A stretch of DNA of 64,000 nt from an uncultured Bryobacterales bacterium (GTDB lineage: Bacteria > Acidobacteriota > Terriglobia > Bryobacterales > UBA6623), in NCBI GenBank assembly GCA_958295955.1, contig OY282420.1:1316435-1380434 (forward strand). Direction: 5' to 3'. The position numbers and the translations under genes are program-made. Shown piece by piece: positions 28,109 to 37,326 of the stretch (position 1 is its first letter; the number at the start of each line of letters is the position of its first letter). The notes beneath the pieces were generated by a model, which saw only the letters and a list, made by a program, of their open reading frames with translations, was not told where the DNA came from and did no database searches.

Positions 28109-29724
28109 GGAAATACGCATACCCGGCTTCCTGGCTGATCGTTTCCGCCGCGGCCGCGTGGTCAATCGTTTCGTTCCGCGTCCCGCCGCCGCCGCGGCTG
28201 GCCGTCGTCATTGTCGTGGACCAACTCCGCCCCGATTATCTGACCCGCTTTTCAGAGTTGTACGCGGGCGGTTTCAAAACGCTGCTCGCCAACGGCGCAA
28301 ACTTCACCAACGCGGCCTACAGGCACGCCTCGACCTATACGGCGTCAGGCCACGCTTCCGTTTCGACCGGCCTGCATCCCTCCACGCACGGCATGATCGG
28401 CAATTCCTGGTACGACCCGACTCAAGACGCCGTAGTCAACTGCGTTGCCGACGACGCATACGCCGCGGTCGGCGGCCCCGGAGAGCGCGCCTCCCCCAGG
28501 CCACTGCTCGCGGACACTCTCGGCGATCTGCTCAAGCGCAAGCACGGCGGCTCGAAAGTCTATGCGTTCTCATCCAAAGACCGTTCCGCGCTGATGCTGG
28601 CCGGCCGCGGCGCCGACGGGGCGTTCTGGTATTCGGAGGAGTGCGGTTGTTTCGTCACGTCATCGTATTACGAGAACGGCATGCCGCAATGGCTTGCCGC
28701 TTTCAACGCAACCCGGCCGACAGCAGAGTATGCCGGAAAGGTCTGGAAACGATTCCTCGCAGACCGCTCGCTCTACGAGAAGCTCGCCCGCGAAGACGCC
28801 TTTCCGACCGAAGCCGACGGCAAAGCCGTAACATTTCCCCATGCGCTACCGCAAGAAGACATCGCAACGCGGATTCAGATGACGCCGTTTGACGACGAGT
28901 TGACGCTGCAAGCCGCCCTCACCGCGCTCGACTCCGGCGAGTTGGGCACGGACGGAGAACCCGATCTGTTGGCCGTCGGCTTCTCCGCAACGGATCGTAT
29001 CGGCCATCTTTACGGCCCCTACAGCCAGGAAGCGATGGATCAAAACCTGCGTCTCGACCGTCTGCTGGCCGATCTGCTGGCGGCAATCGACCGCCGGGTC
29101 GGGATCGAGAAAACCGTGGTGGCGCTGACCGCCGACCACGGCGTCCCGCCCCTGGTCGAGGAAATGCAACGCCGCGGCGCAGCGGCGAGCCGCGTGAACT
29201 CCGACGAGTTCTGGCAGCGCGCGCGGGACGCGCTCAAGCAGCATTTCCCCGCTGCTCCCGACCTGGTTGCCTACGCGGGCGGCAACCGCCTCTACTGGCG
29301 CCTGCCGGCGTTCCGCAACGGCGCGGTCAAGCGGGCCGCGGCGGAAAAGTTTCTGGTGGAGCGGCTTCTCCGGCATCCGCTCGTTGCCGGCGTGTACACT
29401 GCGTCGGAGCTCGCCAATGCCTCCGACCGCGCCCCGGAAATGACACGGCTCTTCGCCAATGCGTATTTCCAGCGCCGCTCGCCGCATCTCATCGTCCACT
29501 TCAACGAATTCGTCTATCCGCGCAACGCGTTCGGCACGGCCCACGGCACTGCCTACCCCTACGACCGCGAGGTTCCCGTGCTGCTCTACGGCGCCGGGAT
29601 ACGCCCAGGGAATTCCGAGCGGCCGGCGGGGCCCGAAGATATCGCCCCGACCCTGGCCAAGATGCTCCGCCTCAAAATGGCGCAGGATCCCGACACGCGC
29701 ATTCTCTCGGAAGCGCTGCAATAA
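28105..29724 (+). CDS. secreted alkaline phosphatase-family protein, PafA/NPP-like
   Basis: 539 aa. After a signal peptide or anchor (about residues 1-26) comes the metal-binding VVIVVDQLRPDYL (Asp39), a nucleophile candidate Thr68 in ANFTNA, and TYTASGHASVSTGLHPSTHGMIGN, the pattern of PafA phosphatases and type I phosphodiesterase/nucleotide pyrophosphatases. The second metal half is VALTADHGVPPLVEE and GTAHGTAYPYDREVPVLLYG. It likely releases phosphate from organic monoesters in the periplasm. Coupled to the DUF2007 gene. Confidence 0.88.
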   Translation: MRKYAYPASWLIVSAAAAWSIVSFRVPPPPRLAVVIVVDQLRPDYLTRFSELYAGGFKTLLANGANFTNAAYRHASTYTASGHASVSTGLHPSTHGMIGNSWYDPTQDAVVNCVADDAYAAVGGPGERASPRPLLADTLGDLLKRKHGGSKVYAFSSKDRSALMLAGRGADGAFWYSEECGCFVTSSYYENGMPQWLAAFNATRPTAEYAGKVWKRFLADRSLYEKLAREDAFPTEADGKAVTFPHALPQEDIATRIQMTPFDDELTLQAALTALDSGELGTDGEPDLLAVGFSATDRIGHLYGPYSQEAMDQNLRLDRLLADLLAAIDRRVGIEKTVVALTADHGVPPLVEEMQRRGAAASRVNSDEFWQRARDALKQHFPAAPDLVAYAGGNRLYWRLPAFRNGAVKRAAAEKFLVERLLRHPLVAGVYTASELANASDRAPEMTRLFANAYFQRRSPHLIVHFNEFVYPRNAFGTAHGTAYPYDREVPVLLYGAGIRPGNSERPAGPEDIAPTLAKMLRLKMAQDPDTRILSEALQ

Positions 29725-29858
29725 CAGCCCGTGACAAAAGTCGCGCAAGCGTCGTTACGCGCCCGGGAATCGATGCAATATCGTGGCAACTCTCAAAGAA
29801 ATCGGCGCCTTGCTGTCCGCCCGGCAAGTAGGCAGGGGCGCGTAACCCTTCGCGCGGC

Positions 29859-29931
29859 GCCGCTGCGCGGGCCGGCAAGACGAACGACCGCAGGAACCCG
29901 CCGCGCCGCTTTCACCACGGACCGTTAAACG
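29859..29931 (-). repeat. copy A of a dispersed intergenic repeat
   Basis: Its left half (29859-29900) matches 11715-11756 at 34 of 42 positions. Its right end (29902-29931) matches 36404-36433 at 24 of 30. It abuts the ATG of the next gene. The family is seen by eye and needs alignment. Confidence 0.4.
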
Positions 29932-31074
29932 ATGCTCAGCCGCAAAGGAACGACTTTCCCTTCGGAATACTCGCGTTCGGTGGACGAGCGAACCGGGGCC
30001 GTCGTCCACCAACTCACGAATCATCCTTCGATCAACCATCCGACGTATTTTTTGCAGTCGTCGTTCACGGCGGATCAACGCGCGCTGATTTTCACGAGCT
30101 ACCGCACCGGCAGCGCGCAATTATTCGAAGTCGGCTTTCCCGACGGCGAGATCCGGCAGCTTACCTGCGATCAGGCGATCCATCCCTTCTCGCCCACGAT
30201 TGCCCCGGACGACAGCATTTTCTTCGTCAGGGGAGGGGGCGTTTGGCGCCTCGCCCGAGAAACCCTGGAAGAGATCGAAATCGCCTCGTTCGGCGGCCAA
30301 CTCGGCGAATGCTCGCTGACTCCGCTCGGCGATCGGTTCGTCGCCGCCTGCAAGCGCGGCAACGAATGGGGCTTGGCGCTCGGCGCCGTCGGCGGCGCGG
30401 AAACCCGGTTTATCCCCTTTCCGCGAACGATCATTCATCCCCAGTTCAACCCGGCCGATCCCGAGTGGATCGAGTTCGCCGCGGATCCCGCGCCGCGCAT
30501 GCACCGCGTGCGCATCGACGGCAGCGGGCTGGAATGCCTCTACGAGCACGGCAACGACGAGTTCATCGTCCACGAGACTTTCCTGGGGACGTCGTCAGAC
30601 CTGGTTTTCACCGTCTGGCCCCGCGCGCTCAAGCGCATGGACTGGAACAGCCGCCGCATCGCCGCCATCGCCGAGTTCAACGCTTGGCACATCACGCCGA
30701 ACCGTTCGGGAACCAAGATTCTCTGCGACACCGTCCATCCCGATATCGGCCTGCAACTAGTTGACGTTGCCGACGGGTCGCGGGAAACGATCTGCTACCC
30801 GCAAGCAACGTCGCAGGGCAGTCAGTGGAGAACGTCGCGCTACGCCGTCGCCGCGGATTGGCAGGCGGCCCGCAGCGCGGCGGAAAAAGCGCAATCGCTG
30901 AGTTGGATGGAAATGGCCGCCGACTCCGTTTACGGCCCACAGTGGACCCACCCGCACCCGTCGTTCTCGCCCGACGAAACGATGGTTGCTTTCGCCGGCG
31001 ACCGCAGCGGCCACGCGCAGGTCTATGTCGCCGAAATTCCAGGCGCTGCGCGGGAAGCAAGAAAAGGCGAGTGA
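29932..31074 (+). CDS. oligogalacturonate lyase-like protein (PL22)
   Basis: A 380-aa seven-bladed propeller related to TolB. Blades repeat patterns such as PFSPTIAPDDSIFFV and PSFSPDETMVAFAGDRSG. His253 (NAWHITPN) and Gln337, His340, His342 (PQWTHPHPSF) correspond to the four metal ligands I recall for Yersinia oligogalacturonate lyase, where His, Gln, His, His hold Mn(II). The reaction is beta-elimination on short unsaturated galacturonates from pectin, normally in the cytoplasm; no signal peptide is visible here, in agreement. The GTGA overlap with the following methylase gene is unusual for this family. Confidence 0.78.
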   Translation: MLSRKGTTFPSEYSRSVDERTGAVVHQLTNHPSINHPTYFLQSSFTADQRALIFTSYRTGSAQLFEVGFPDGEIRQLTCDQAIHPFSPTIAPDDSIFFVRGGGVWRLARETLEEIEIASFGGQLGECSLTPLGDRFVAACKRGNEWGLALGAVGGAETRFIPFPRTIIHPQFNPADPEWIEFAADPAPRMHRVRIDGSGLECLYEHGNDEFIVHETFLGTSSDLVFTVWPRALKRMDWNSRRIAAIAEFNAWHITPNRSGTKILCDTVHPDIGLQLVDVADGSRETICYPQATSQGSQWRTSRYAVAADWQAARSAAEKAQSLSWMEMAADSVYGPQWTHPHPSFSPDETMVAFAGDRSGHAQVYVAEIPGAAREARKGE

Positions 31075-32213
31075 ACCGGCAGCGCCAAATGCCGCTCCGG
31101 GCCGGCGCGCCGGTTGCGGAAGACCCCGACTACCTCTCGCAGCAACTCATTACGTACATCGGCAACAAGCGCGCGCTGCTGGGCCCCATCGGCAGCGCCG
31201 TTGCGCGCGTCAAGCGCCGCCTGGGCAAAGACCGCCTGCGCTGCTTCGACGCCTTCAGCGGATCCGGCGTCGTGTCCCGTTTGCTCAAGGGCCATGCGTC
31301 GCTGCTCGTCAGCAACGATCTGGAGGATTATGCGGCAGTCATAGGACGGTGCTATCTCGCCAACCGCAGCGCAATCGACATCGCTCTGCTGCGCGAAATC
31401 GTCAGCGACTTGAACGCGCGCGTACGAACCGAGCCACTCCCCGCGGGATTCATCGAAGAGCTGTATGCGCCCCGCGAAGAGTCGCGCATCGACAACAAAG
31501 ACCGGGTTTTCTATACCAAGAGCAACGCCCGGCGGCTGGATAACTACCGCAGAATGATCGCCGAGGCGCCGCGCAACCTGCGCGACTTCCTGCTGGCGCC
31601 GTTGCTGAGCGAGGCGTCGATCCACACCAACACCGCGGGCGTTTTCAAGGGTTTCTACAAGAACCGACAGACCCGCATCGGTCAGTTCGGCGGGAGCGGG
31701 TCGGACGCTCTGCTGCGCATCCTGGGGGATATCACCCTCAACCTGCCCGTCTTCAGCAACTTCGAGTGCGAGTACAAGGTGCTGTCAGAGGACGCCAACG
31801 CCGCCGCGCGGCGCCTTTCGGACCTGGACCTCGCCTATCTCGATCCGCCGTACAATCAGCATCCCTACGGGTCGAACTACTTCATGCTGAACCTGCTCGC
31901 CCGCTACGAGCGCCCGCGGCGCATCAGCCGGGTTGCGGGCATCCCCGCGGACTGGCGGCGGTCGGGATACAACGTGCGGGCCGAGTCCGCCGGACTGATG
32001 GCCGACCTGGCGCAACGCCTCGACGCGCGGTTTCTGCTCATCTCGTTCAACAACGAAGGCTTCATCCGGCCTGCCGCAATGCGCGCCATGCTCGACAAAG
32101 CGGGCTCGGTCGAGGTCGTCGAGATGCGGTACAACGCCTTCCGCGGCGGCAGGAGCTTCAAGAACCGCCCCGTTCACGTAACCGAGCAGCTCTTTTTAGT
32201 GGAAAGGAAGTAA
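31071..32213 (+). CDS. D12-class DNA adenine-N6 methyltransferase (solitary)
   Basis: 380 aa. Motif X QLITYIGNKRALL, SAM-binding motif I CFDAFSGSGVVSRLL and catalytic motif IV LAYLDPPYNQHPYGSNY occur in the D12 (Dam/alpha-class) order. The C-terminal part LISFNNEGFIRP and EVVEMRYNAFRGGRSFKNR also fits DNA methylases. The start is GTG at 31071, overlapping the previous stop; the in-frame ATG at 31089 is an alternative. No restriction endonuclease gene is near, so it is an orphan methylase or the surviving half of a type II system. Target site unknown. Confidence 0.88.
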   Translation: MNRQRQMPLRAGAPVAEDPDYLSQQLITYIGNKRALLGPIGSAVARVKRRLGKDRLRCFDAFSGSGVVSRLLKGHASLLVSNDLEDYAAVIGRCYLANRSAIDIALLREIVSDLNARVRTEPLPAGFIEELYAPREESRIDNKDRVFYTKSNARRLDNYRRMIAEAPRNLRDFLLAPLLSEASIHTNTAGVFKGFYKNRQTRIGQFGGSGSDALLRILGDITLNLPVFSNFECEYKVLSEDANAAARRLSDLDLAYLDPPYNQHPYGSNYFMLNLLARYERPRRISRVAGIPADWRRSGYNVRAESAGLMADLAQRLDARFLLISFNNEGFIRPAAMRAMLDKAGSVEVVEMRYNAFRGGRSFKNRPVHVTEQLFLVERK

Positions 32214-32254
32214 AGCGTCCGCGGTGTCTCAAGCCGACTGTCCGCTTACGGCCG

Positions 32255-33040
32255 TCATCCCCGCGCGCCGGGGAACAATCTCTCGAAATTCGCAGTCGTT
32301 CGCTCGGCGATCTCTTCGAAGTCGCAACCGACGACCTGCGCCAGCTTCTTGGCCGTTTCGACAACGAAGCGCGGTTCGTTGCGCCGAATCTTGCGATAGG
32401 GAACGGGGGTCAGATACGGCGAGTCGGTCTCGACCAGAAGCCTGTCCGGCGGAATCCAACGCGCCGTGTCGCGCAGATCCTGCGCTCGGTTGAACGTCAG
32501 GATACCGGCAAAGGAAATGTGAAAGCCCATGTCGAGGCAGCGCGCCGCCTGCTCGGAACCCGCCGAGAAACAGTGCATGACGCCGCCGAGCCCGGTTGCG
32601 CTCCAGTGCTCGTCGAGCAGCTCGAGCGTGTCGTCCCAGGAGTCGCGCACATGGATGACGATCGGCATTCCCCGTTCGGCGGCGATCTCCATTTGCGCGA
32701 CGAACGCCCTCTTCTGCGCCTCTCGCGGTGAATGGTCGTAGTGGTAATCGAGTCCGATCTCGCCGACGCCGACGACTTGCGGATGCAGGCACAACTCCGC
32801 GATTTCGTCCCCGGTCGATTGCTCGAATGCGGACGCATCGTGCGGATGCACGCCCACGCTCGCCGACACGTCCTCGTAGGCTTCGGCGAGCCGCACTGCG
32901 CAGGAAAGATCGGGAGGGCCGCTGCCTGTCCCGATCGCCAACATGCGGCCGACCCCGGCCTCGCGGGCGCGCGCGATAACCTCGGCGCGGTCCGCGTCGA
33001 ACGCGGGGCCGTCGAGGTGGCAGTGGGCATCGACCAACAC
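32255..33040 (-). CDS. tatD: TatD-family metal-dependent deoxyribonuclease
   Basis: A 261-aa TIM-barrel amidohydrolase. LVDAHCHLD gives the first two metal His, GEIGLDYHYDHSP the bridging Glu, PIVIHVRDSWDD and GGVMHCFSAG further His ligands, and LLVETDSPYLTPVPYRKIRRNEP the Asp and C-terminal signature. TatD enzymes act as 3'-5' exonucleases in DNA repair and turnover. The GTG start lies 6 nt after the metG stop, the common metG-tatD arrangement. Confidence 0.95.
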   Translation of the reverse strand: MLVDAHCHLDGPAFDADRAEVIARAREAGVGRMLAIGTGSGPPDLSCAVRLAEAYEDVSASVGVHPHDASAFEQSTGDEIAELCLHPQVVGVGEIGLDYHYDHSPREAQKRAFVAQMEIAAERGMPIVIHVRDSWDDTLELLDEHWSATGLGGVMHCFSAGSEQAARCLDMGFHISFAGILTFNRAQDLRDTARWIPPDRLLVETDSPYLTPVPYRKIRRNEPRFVVETAKKLAQVVGCDFEEIAERTTANFERLFPGARG

Positions 33041-33046
33041 CGGCCG

Positions 33047-35008
33047 TCAACTCAACCGGGCGCCGACCGGCGCGTCTTCCAGAAAACTCACCAGATACGG
33101 ATGACCGTGGTCGATCGACGCCGCGACCACCATGCCCTGCGACATACGGCCCATCATCTTGCGCGGTTTCAGGTTGGCGACGATCGCCACCTTGCGCCCC
33201 ACCAGCTCCTCGGGAGCGTAAGCGCCTGCAATCCCGGCCACAATCGAGCGCGGCTCGGCTTCGCCGATATCTACGGTCAGCGCGAGCAGCTTTTTCGATT
33301 TCGCCACCTTCTCGGCAGCCTTGACCAGTCCGACGCGCATATCGATTTTGACGAAATCGTCGAAGGCGACTTCGGGCGCGTCGATCGTAATCGCTGCGGG
33401 TTCGTCCGCGGCCGGCTTGCCGAAAATCGCGGCCTGTTCCTTGAGCGCTTCCTGTTCCAACTCTTCCATCCGCTTCACCGACTTCTCGACATCGAGACGC
33501 GGGAAAATGGCGTCCTGCCCGGCGAGCTTCACGTCCGGCTTGAGTCCTCCCCAGGCGAGATCGGCCAAGCGAAAATCGCGCAGCGGGACGGTCTCGCCGA
33601 GCATCGCCCAGATTTTCTGCGAAGCCTGCGGCAGCACGGGATGCGCCAGCGCGGCGCCGATGCGCAGCGCTGCGGCGGAGTTGTAGAGCGTCGCCGCAAG
33701 CTGCGCCTGCGAAGATTCATCCTTGGCCTTGGCCAGCGCCCAGGGCTTGTTCGCGACGATGTACTTGTCCACCGCGGCGAACAGGGACCAAATCGCTTCC
33801 AGCGCCCGCGAGAACTCGAACTTCGCGTAGCGCGCCGCGGCCTTTTCGATCGTCTCGGCCGCCAATGCCTGCAAACCGCCGTCGCCGCCTGCGCCGGCTG
33901 CAGGGACGAGGCCGCCGTGGAACTTGGCAATCATTGCCGCCGTCCGGCCGGCCAGGTTGCCGACGCCGTTGGCCAGATCGGAGTTGTAGCGCCCCACCAG
34001 CGCCTCAAAAGAAAAATTGCCGTCCTGCCCGAAAACGATTTCACGCAGCAAGTAATAGCGCAAACCTTCGATGCCGACAACTTTGTCGATCGGCCGCGCT
34101 CTCACGATGTTGCCCTTGGACTTCGACATCTTGCCGCCCTGAAAGATCAGCAGGCCGTGCGCCCAGACCTGCTTCGGCAACGGCAGTTCGGCCGCCATCA
34201 GGAAAGCAGGCCAGTAAACGGCATGGAAACGGACGATCTCTTTGCCGACCAGATGAACATCGACCGGCCACAACTTCTCCCAACGCTTGCGGGCTTCGCC
34301 CTCTTCGCCGTAGCCGACCGCGCTCATGTAAGTCGAAAGAGCATCGAACCAGACATAAAAGACGTGCGCCGGATCGTTCGGCAGCGGAATGCCCCATTGC
34401 AGCGTCGAACGGCTGATCGAAAGGTCTTTCAAACCGCCCCGCACGAACGAGAGGACCTCGTTCCGCCGCGAGTCGGGTTGGACGAAATCCGGCTGCGATT
34501 CGTAAAGCTCGATGAGCTTGTCCCGGTACGCCGAGAGCTTGAAGAAATAGTTTTCTTCGGTGACGGTCGTAATCATGGCCGGGTCGGCCTGCTCGGCTTC
34601 TTCGTCGGTCACGAACGCTTCGTCGCCGATGTGGTACTTGCCCGTGTACGAATCTTTGTAAATCGCTCCGTTTGCCAGGCAGCGCGAGAAGATCGCCCTG
34701 ACGGCCTTGGCATGACGGGGATCCGTTGTCCGGCGATAGAAATCGTATTCGAGCCCGAGATCGTTCCACTCGGCCCGAAACGCCTCAGAGACGCGGTCGG
34801 TGAACTCCCGCGGCGTCAGTCCGGCGGCCGCAGCCGATTTTTCGACCTTCTGGCCATGCTCGTCGGTGCCGGTGGTCAGATATGCTTCGTCGCCCATCAT
34901 GCGCCGGAAGCGCTTGATGGTATCGGCAACGATCGTCGTATAGGCGTGGCCGATATGGGGCGTCGCGTTGACGTAATAGATCGGCGTTGTCAGATAGTAC
35001 TTGCTCAT
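33047..35008 (-). CDS. metG: methionyl-tRNA synthetase
   Basis: A 653-aa class I synthetase. HIGH motif PHIGHAYTT near the N-terminus, KMSKSKGN in the catalytic core, an alpha-helical anticodon-binding domain with ANKPWALAK, and a C-terminal EMAP/tRNA-binding OB domain (KIDMRVGLVKAAEKV, GEAEPRSIVAGIAGAY). The connective insertion reads YTGKYHIGDEAFVTDEE with no Cys quartet, so this belongs to the type without a zinc knuckle. It charges initiator and elongator tRNA-Met. Confidence 0.97.
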   Translation of the reverse strand: MSKYYLTTPIYYVNATPHIGHAYTTIVADTIKRFRRMMGDEAYLTTGTDEHGQKVEKSAAAAGLTPREFTDRVSEAFRAEWNDLGLEYDFYRRTTDPRHAKAVRAIFSRCLANGAIYKDSYTGKYHIGDEAFVTDEEAEQADPAMITTVTEENYFFKLSAYRDKLIELYESQPDFVQPDSRRNEVLSFVRGGLKDLSISRSTLQWGIPLPNDPAHVFYVWFDALSTYMSAVGYGEEGEARKRWEKLWPVDVHLVGKEIVRFHAVYWPAFLMAAELPLPKQVWAHGLLIFQGGKMSKSKGNIVRARPIDKVVGIEGLRYYLLREIVFGQDGNFSFEALVGRYNSDLANGVGNLAGRTAAMIAKFHGGLVPAAGAGGDGGLQALAAETIEKAAARYAKFEFSRALEAIWSLFAAVDKYIVANKPWALAKAKDESSQAQLAATLYNSAAALRIGAALAHPVLPQASQKIWAMLGETVPLRDFRLADLAWGGLKPDVKLAGQDAIFPRLDVEKSVKRMEELEQEALKEQAAIFGKPAADEPAAITIDAPEVAFDDFVKIDMRVGLVKAAEKVAKSKKLLALTVDIGEAEPRSIVAGIAGAYAPEELVGRKVAIVANLKPRKMMGRMSQGMVVAASIDHGHPYLVSFLEDAPVGARLS

Positions 35009-35066
35009 GTGCGCAAAGCCCAGTCTTTCAGTGTGCCGTATTGCGCCGCCGCGCCGCCGGTTCGCG

Positions 35067-36245
35067 CTAATTTCGGGCGAGCTTCATGAACTCGAAGCTC
35101 GCCGCCTGCCACACGTCCTTGAAGGGGATGTTCTTCTCTCTGGCGATACGGCGGCAGTCTTCGTACTCCGGGGCGAAATTCCGCAGCGATCCGTCGGCCG
35201 CGGCCACTTTGACACGCACGCGCCCGAACGCCGTCTCGACTTGCCGCCAGCGGCGCTCCAGCACGCGCCGCTGCGCCGCATACTCGCGAATCCCGATGGT
35301 TGTCGTTTCGGCGAACAGCACATCCCCCAAGCGCAGCCGGTCGGCCGGGTCGGCCAGGACCGTCAGCGTAAACCCGGGACGGTCTTTTTTCATGAAAACA
35401 GGCGTCAGCGTCACATCGAGCGCTCCGCACTCCAGCAGCCGCTCGCGGACAAAACCCGCCACCTGCGGCGACATGTCGTCGATGTTGGCCTCGATAACGC
35501 GCACTTCGGCGGCCTCGGGAATGTCAACCGTCTCCCCGATCAACACGCGCAATACGTTCGCCCGGCCCTTGAAATCGCGGTCGCCGGCGCCGTAGCCCGA
35601 AGCTTCCAGCCGCATCGCGGGCATGACGCCGAACGAGTCCGCCAGCGTGACCGCGATGGCCGCTCCGGTGGGAGTCGTCAACTCCGCGGCCGGACCGTCC
35701 ACGTATGCCGGCACGCGTTCGACCAGGCGCGCCGTCGCCGGCGCCGGAACCGGCAGCACGCCGTGCGCCGCCTGCACCGTGCCGCTGCCGAGGTTGAGCG
35801 GCGAGCAAACGATGCGCTCGATGCCGAGGGCGTCGAAGCCGACCGCCGCGCCGACGATATCCGCGATCGCGTCGAGCGCGCCGACCTCGTGGAAGTGAAC
35901 CTTTTCGAGCGGAACGTCATGAGCCCGAGCTTCGACCTCGCCCAAGCGCCGAAAGATTCTTCGCGCGTCGGACTTTACCTTGTCCGCCAGTCCGCTCTCG
36001 CCGATCATCTTCTCGATCGCGCCGAGCGAGCGATGGCGTTGGCCGCCGCGGGGCGTCTCAACGGACACGTTCGTCGCCGCCAACCCGCCGCGCTTGGTTG
36101 CGGCAACTCTGAGCACGACGCCTTCGAGCTCCAGCTTCGCCAACTCCGAGCGCAGCAACTCGAAGTCAAGTCCGGCATCGATCAGGGCGCCCAGCACCAT
36201 GTTCCCGGCAATGCCCGAGAAACAATCGAGATAACAGACCTTCAT
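35067..36245 (-). CDS. larC: nickel-pincer cofactor biosynthesis protein LarC
   Basis: A 392-aa single-frame LarC. The N-terminal part (CYLDCFSGIAGNMVLGALIDAG; VHFHEVGALDAIADIVGAAV) and C-terminal part (EANIDDMSPQ, FMKKDRPGFTLTVL, TTTIGIREY) correspond to LarC1 and LarC2, which need a programmed frameshift in some lactobacilli but are one frame here. LarC is a CTP-dependent nickel insertase completing the pincer nucleotide used by lactate racemase and related enzymes. larB, larE and larA-type genes are not in the window. Confidence 0.93.
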   Translation of the reverse strand: MKVCYLDCFSGIAGNMVLGALIDAGLDFELLRSELAKLELEGVVLRVAATKRGGLAATNVSVETPRGGQRHRSLGAIEKMIGESGLADKVKSDARRIFRRLGEVEARAHDVPLEKVHFHEVGALDAIADIVGAAVGFDALGIERIVCSPLNLGSGTVQAAHGVLPVPAPATARLVERVPAYVDGPAAELTTPTGAAIAVTLADSFGVMPAMRLEASGYGAGDRDFKGRANVLRVLIGETVDIPEAAEVRVIEANIDDMSPQVAGFVRERLLECGALDVTLTPVFMKKDRPGFTLTVLADPADRLRLGDVLFAETTTIGIREYAAQRRVLERRWRQVETAFGRVRVKVAAADGSLRNFAPEYEDCRRIAREKNIPFKDVWQAASFEFMKLARN

Positions 36246-36319
36246 GGAAGCCGCGCGGACACAGCAGACGCCCTCAACGAATCAGCGCTCATGCTAGCAC
36301 AGAGCAGGCCGGACGCCGG

Positions 36320-36433
36320 GCCGCTGCGCGGCGGGCGGATAGCGGACAGCAAAACCGCCGGCGCGGAGAGGCAAGCCGGCGCAGAAGCCCGCGGCGCGCC
36401 TCACGCGCCGCTTCAACCGCGAACCGCTAAGCG
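36320..36433 (-). repeat. copy B of a dispersed intergenic repeat
   Basis: It begins with the same 12 bases as copy A (GCCGCTGCGCGG) and ends with a 30-base stretch 24/30 identical to 29902-29931, with a different middle. Its end runs a few bases into the lysR 3' end. Confidence 0.35.
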
Positions 36434-37326
36434 CTTCCGCCTGCGCTTTCGACCTCTTCGCCGACAAGCTCCAGGAAAGCTCCCGCGGCCTGCGAGAGCT
36501 TGCGCCTGGCCGAATAAACCAACCGAATCTTACGCTCCATCGCCAGTTCCCGGACGGCCACTTCCTTCAGCGACCCGTTTTTGATTTCCTGCTCGACACA
36601 CATCTTCGGCAGAAAGGCGACGCCCAGATTGCGCTGCACCAGCCGCCGAATCGTCTCGATGGTCGGCATCTCGACGGCCATGTTCAGCGGCGCCTGATGC
36701 GTGCGAAACGCCTCGATGACGCGCGCCCGATAAGGCGACACCACATTGTGCGCAATGAAGGTCTCTGCGCTCAACTCGCGAATGCCGACCTTCCGCTGCC
36801 GGGACAGCCTGTGTTGCGGCGAAACCACAAAAGTCAGCCGGTCGTTGTAGAACTCGAAGACCGTGAGCCTGGGGTCTTTCGGGTCGTAGCTGATTGCGCC
36901 GAGCTCGATGGCGCCCTCGCGCACCGCATCGGGAATCCTGCTCGAAAGACTGCGCCGCAATTCGACGTTGACCCGCGAATGACGCCGGCGGAACGCTTCC
37001 AGATGCTTCAGCAGATAGAGCGCCGTGGACTCGTTCGCCCCGATCGTCAGCTTGCCGGCGTTCAGGCCGTGCAGCTCGGTCAGCGCCCGGCGCAGTTGGC
37101 GGTCCAGCCCCTCAAAACGTTTGGTGTAGTCCAGCACCAGACCGCCGGCGTCAGTCAAGACCAGTGATCTGGACGAGCGGTCGATCAGTTGCGCTCCGAG
37201 GTCGGCTTCGAGCCGCTTCAGCGCCAACGAAATTGCCGGCTGCGTGCGCATAAGCTTCTGTGCGGCGCGGGAAAAGCTGCCCTCCTCGGCGACGGTGCGG
37301 AACATCCGCAGTAACGATATATCCAT
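36427..37326 (-). CDS. LysR-family transcriptional regulator
   Basis: 299 aa. An N-terminal winged helix-turn-helix (FRTVAEEGSFSRAAQKLMRTQPAISLALKRLE, shown in parts: residues 9-20, then SRAAQKL and QPAISLALKRLE) is followed by a periplasmic-binding-like effector domain (KLTIGANESTALYLLK, LGAISYDPKD, RLVQRNLGVAFLP). It is divergent from leuA across an 87-nt AT-rich gap, so leuA is the natural first target. The effector is unknown. Confidence 0.93.
   Translation of the reverse strand: MDISLLRMFRTVAEEGSFSRAAQKLMRTQPAISLALKRLEADLGAQLIDRSSRSLVLTDAGGLVLDYTKRFEGLDRQLRRALTELHGLNAGKLTIGANESTALYLLKHLEAFRRRHSRVNVELRRSLSSRIPDAVREGAIELGAISYDPKDPRLTVFEFYNDRLTFVVSPQHRLSRQRKVGIRELSAETFIAHNVVSPYRARVIEAFRTHQAPLNMAVEMPTIETIRRLVQRNLGVAFLPKMCVEQEIKNGSLKEVAVRELAMERKIRLVYSARRKLSQAAGAFLELVGEEVESAGGSA

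Noticed and set aside
29783-29845. A 20-codon frame (GTG start) upstream of the oligogalacturonate lyase gene
   Set aside because: Its sequence is vaguely like the start of a helix-turn-helix protein but too short to support; no ribosome binding site.
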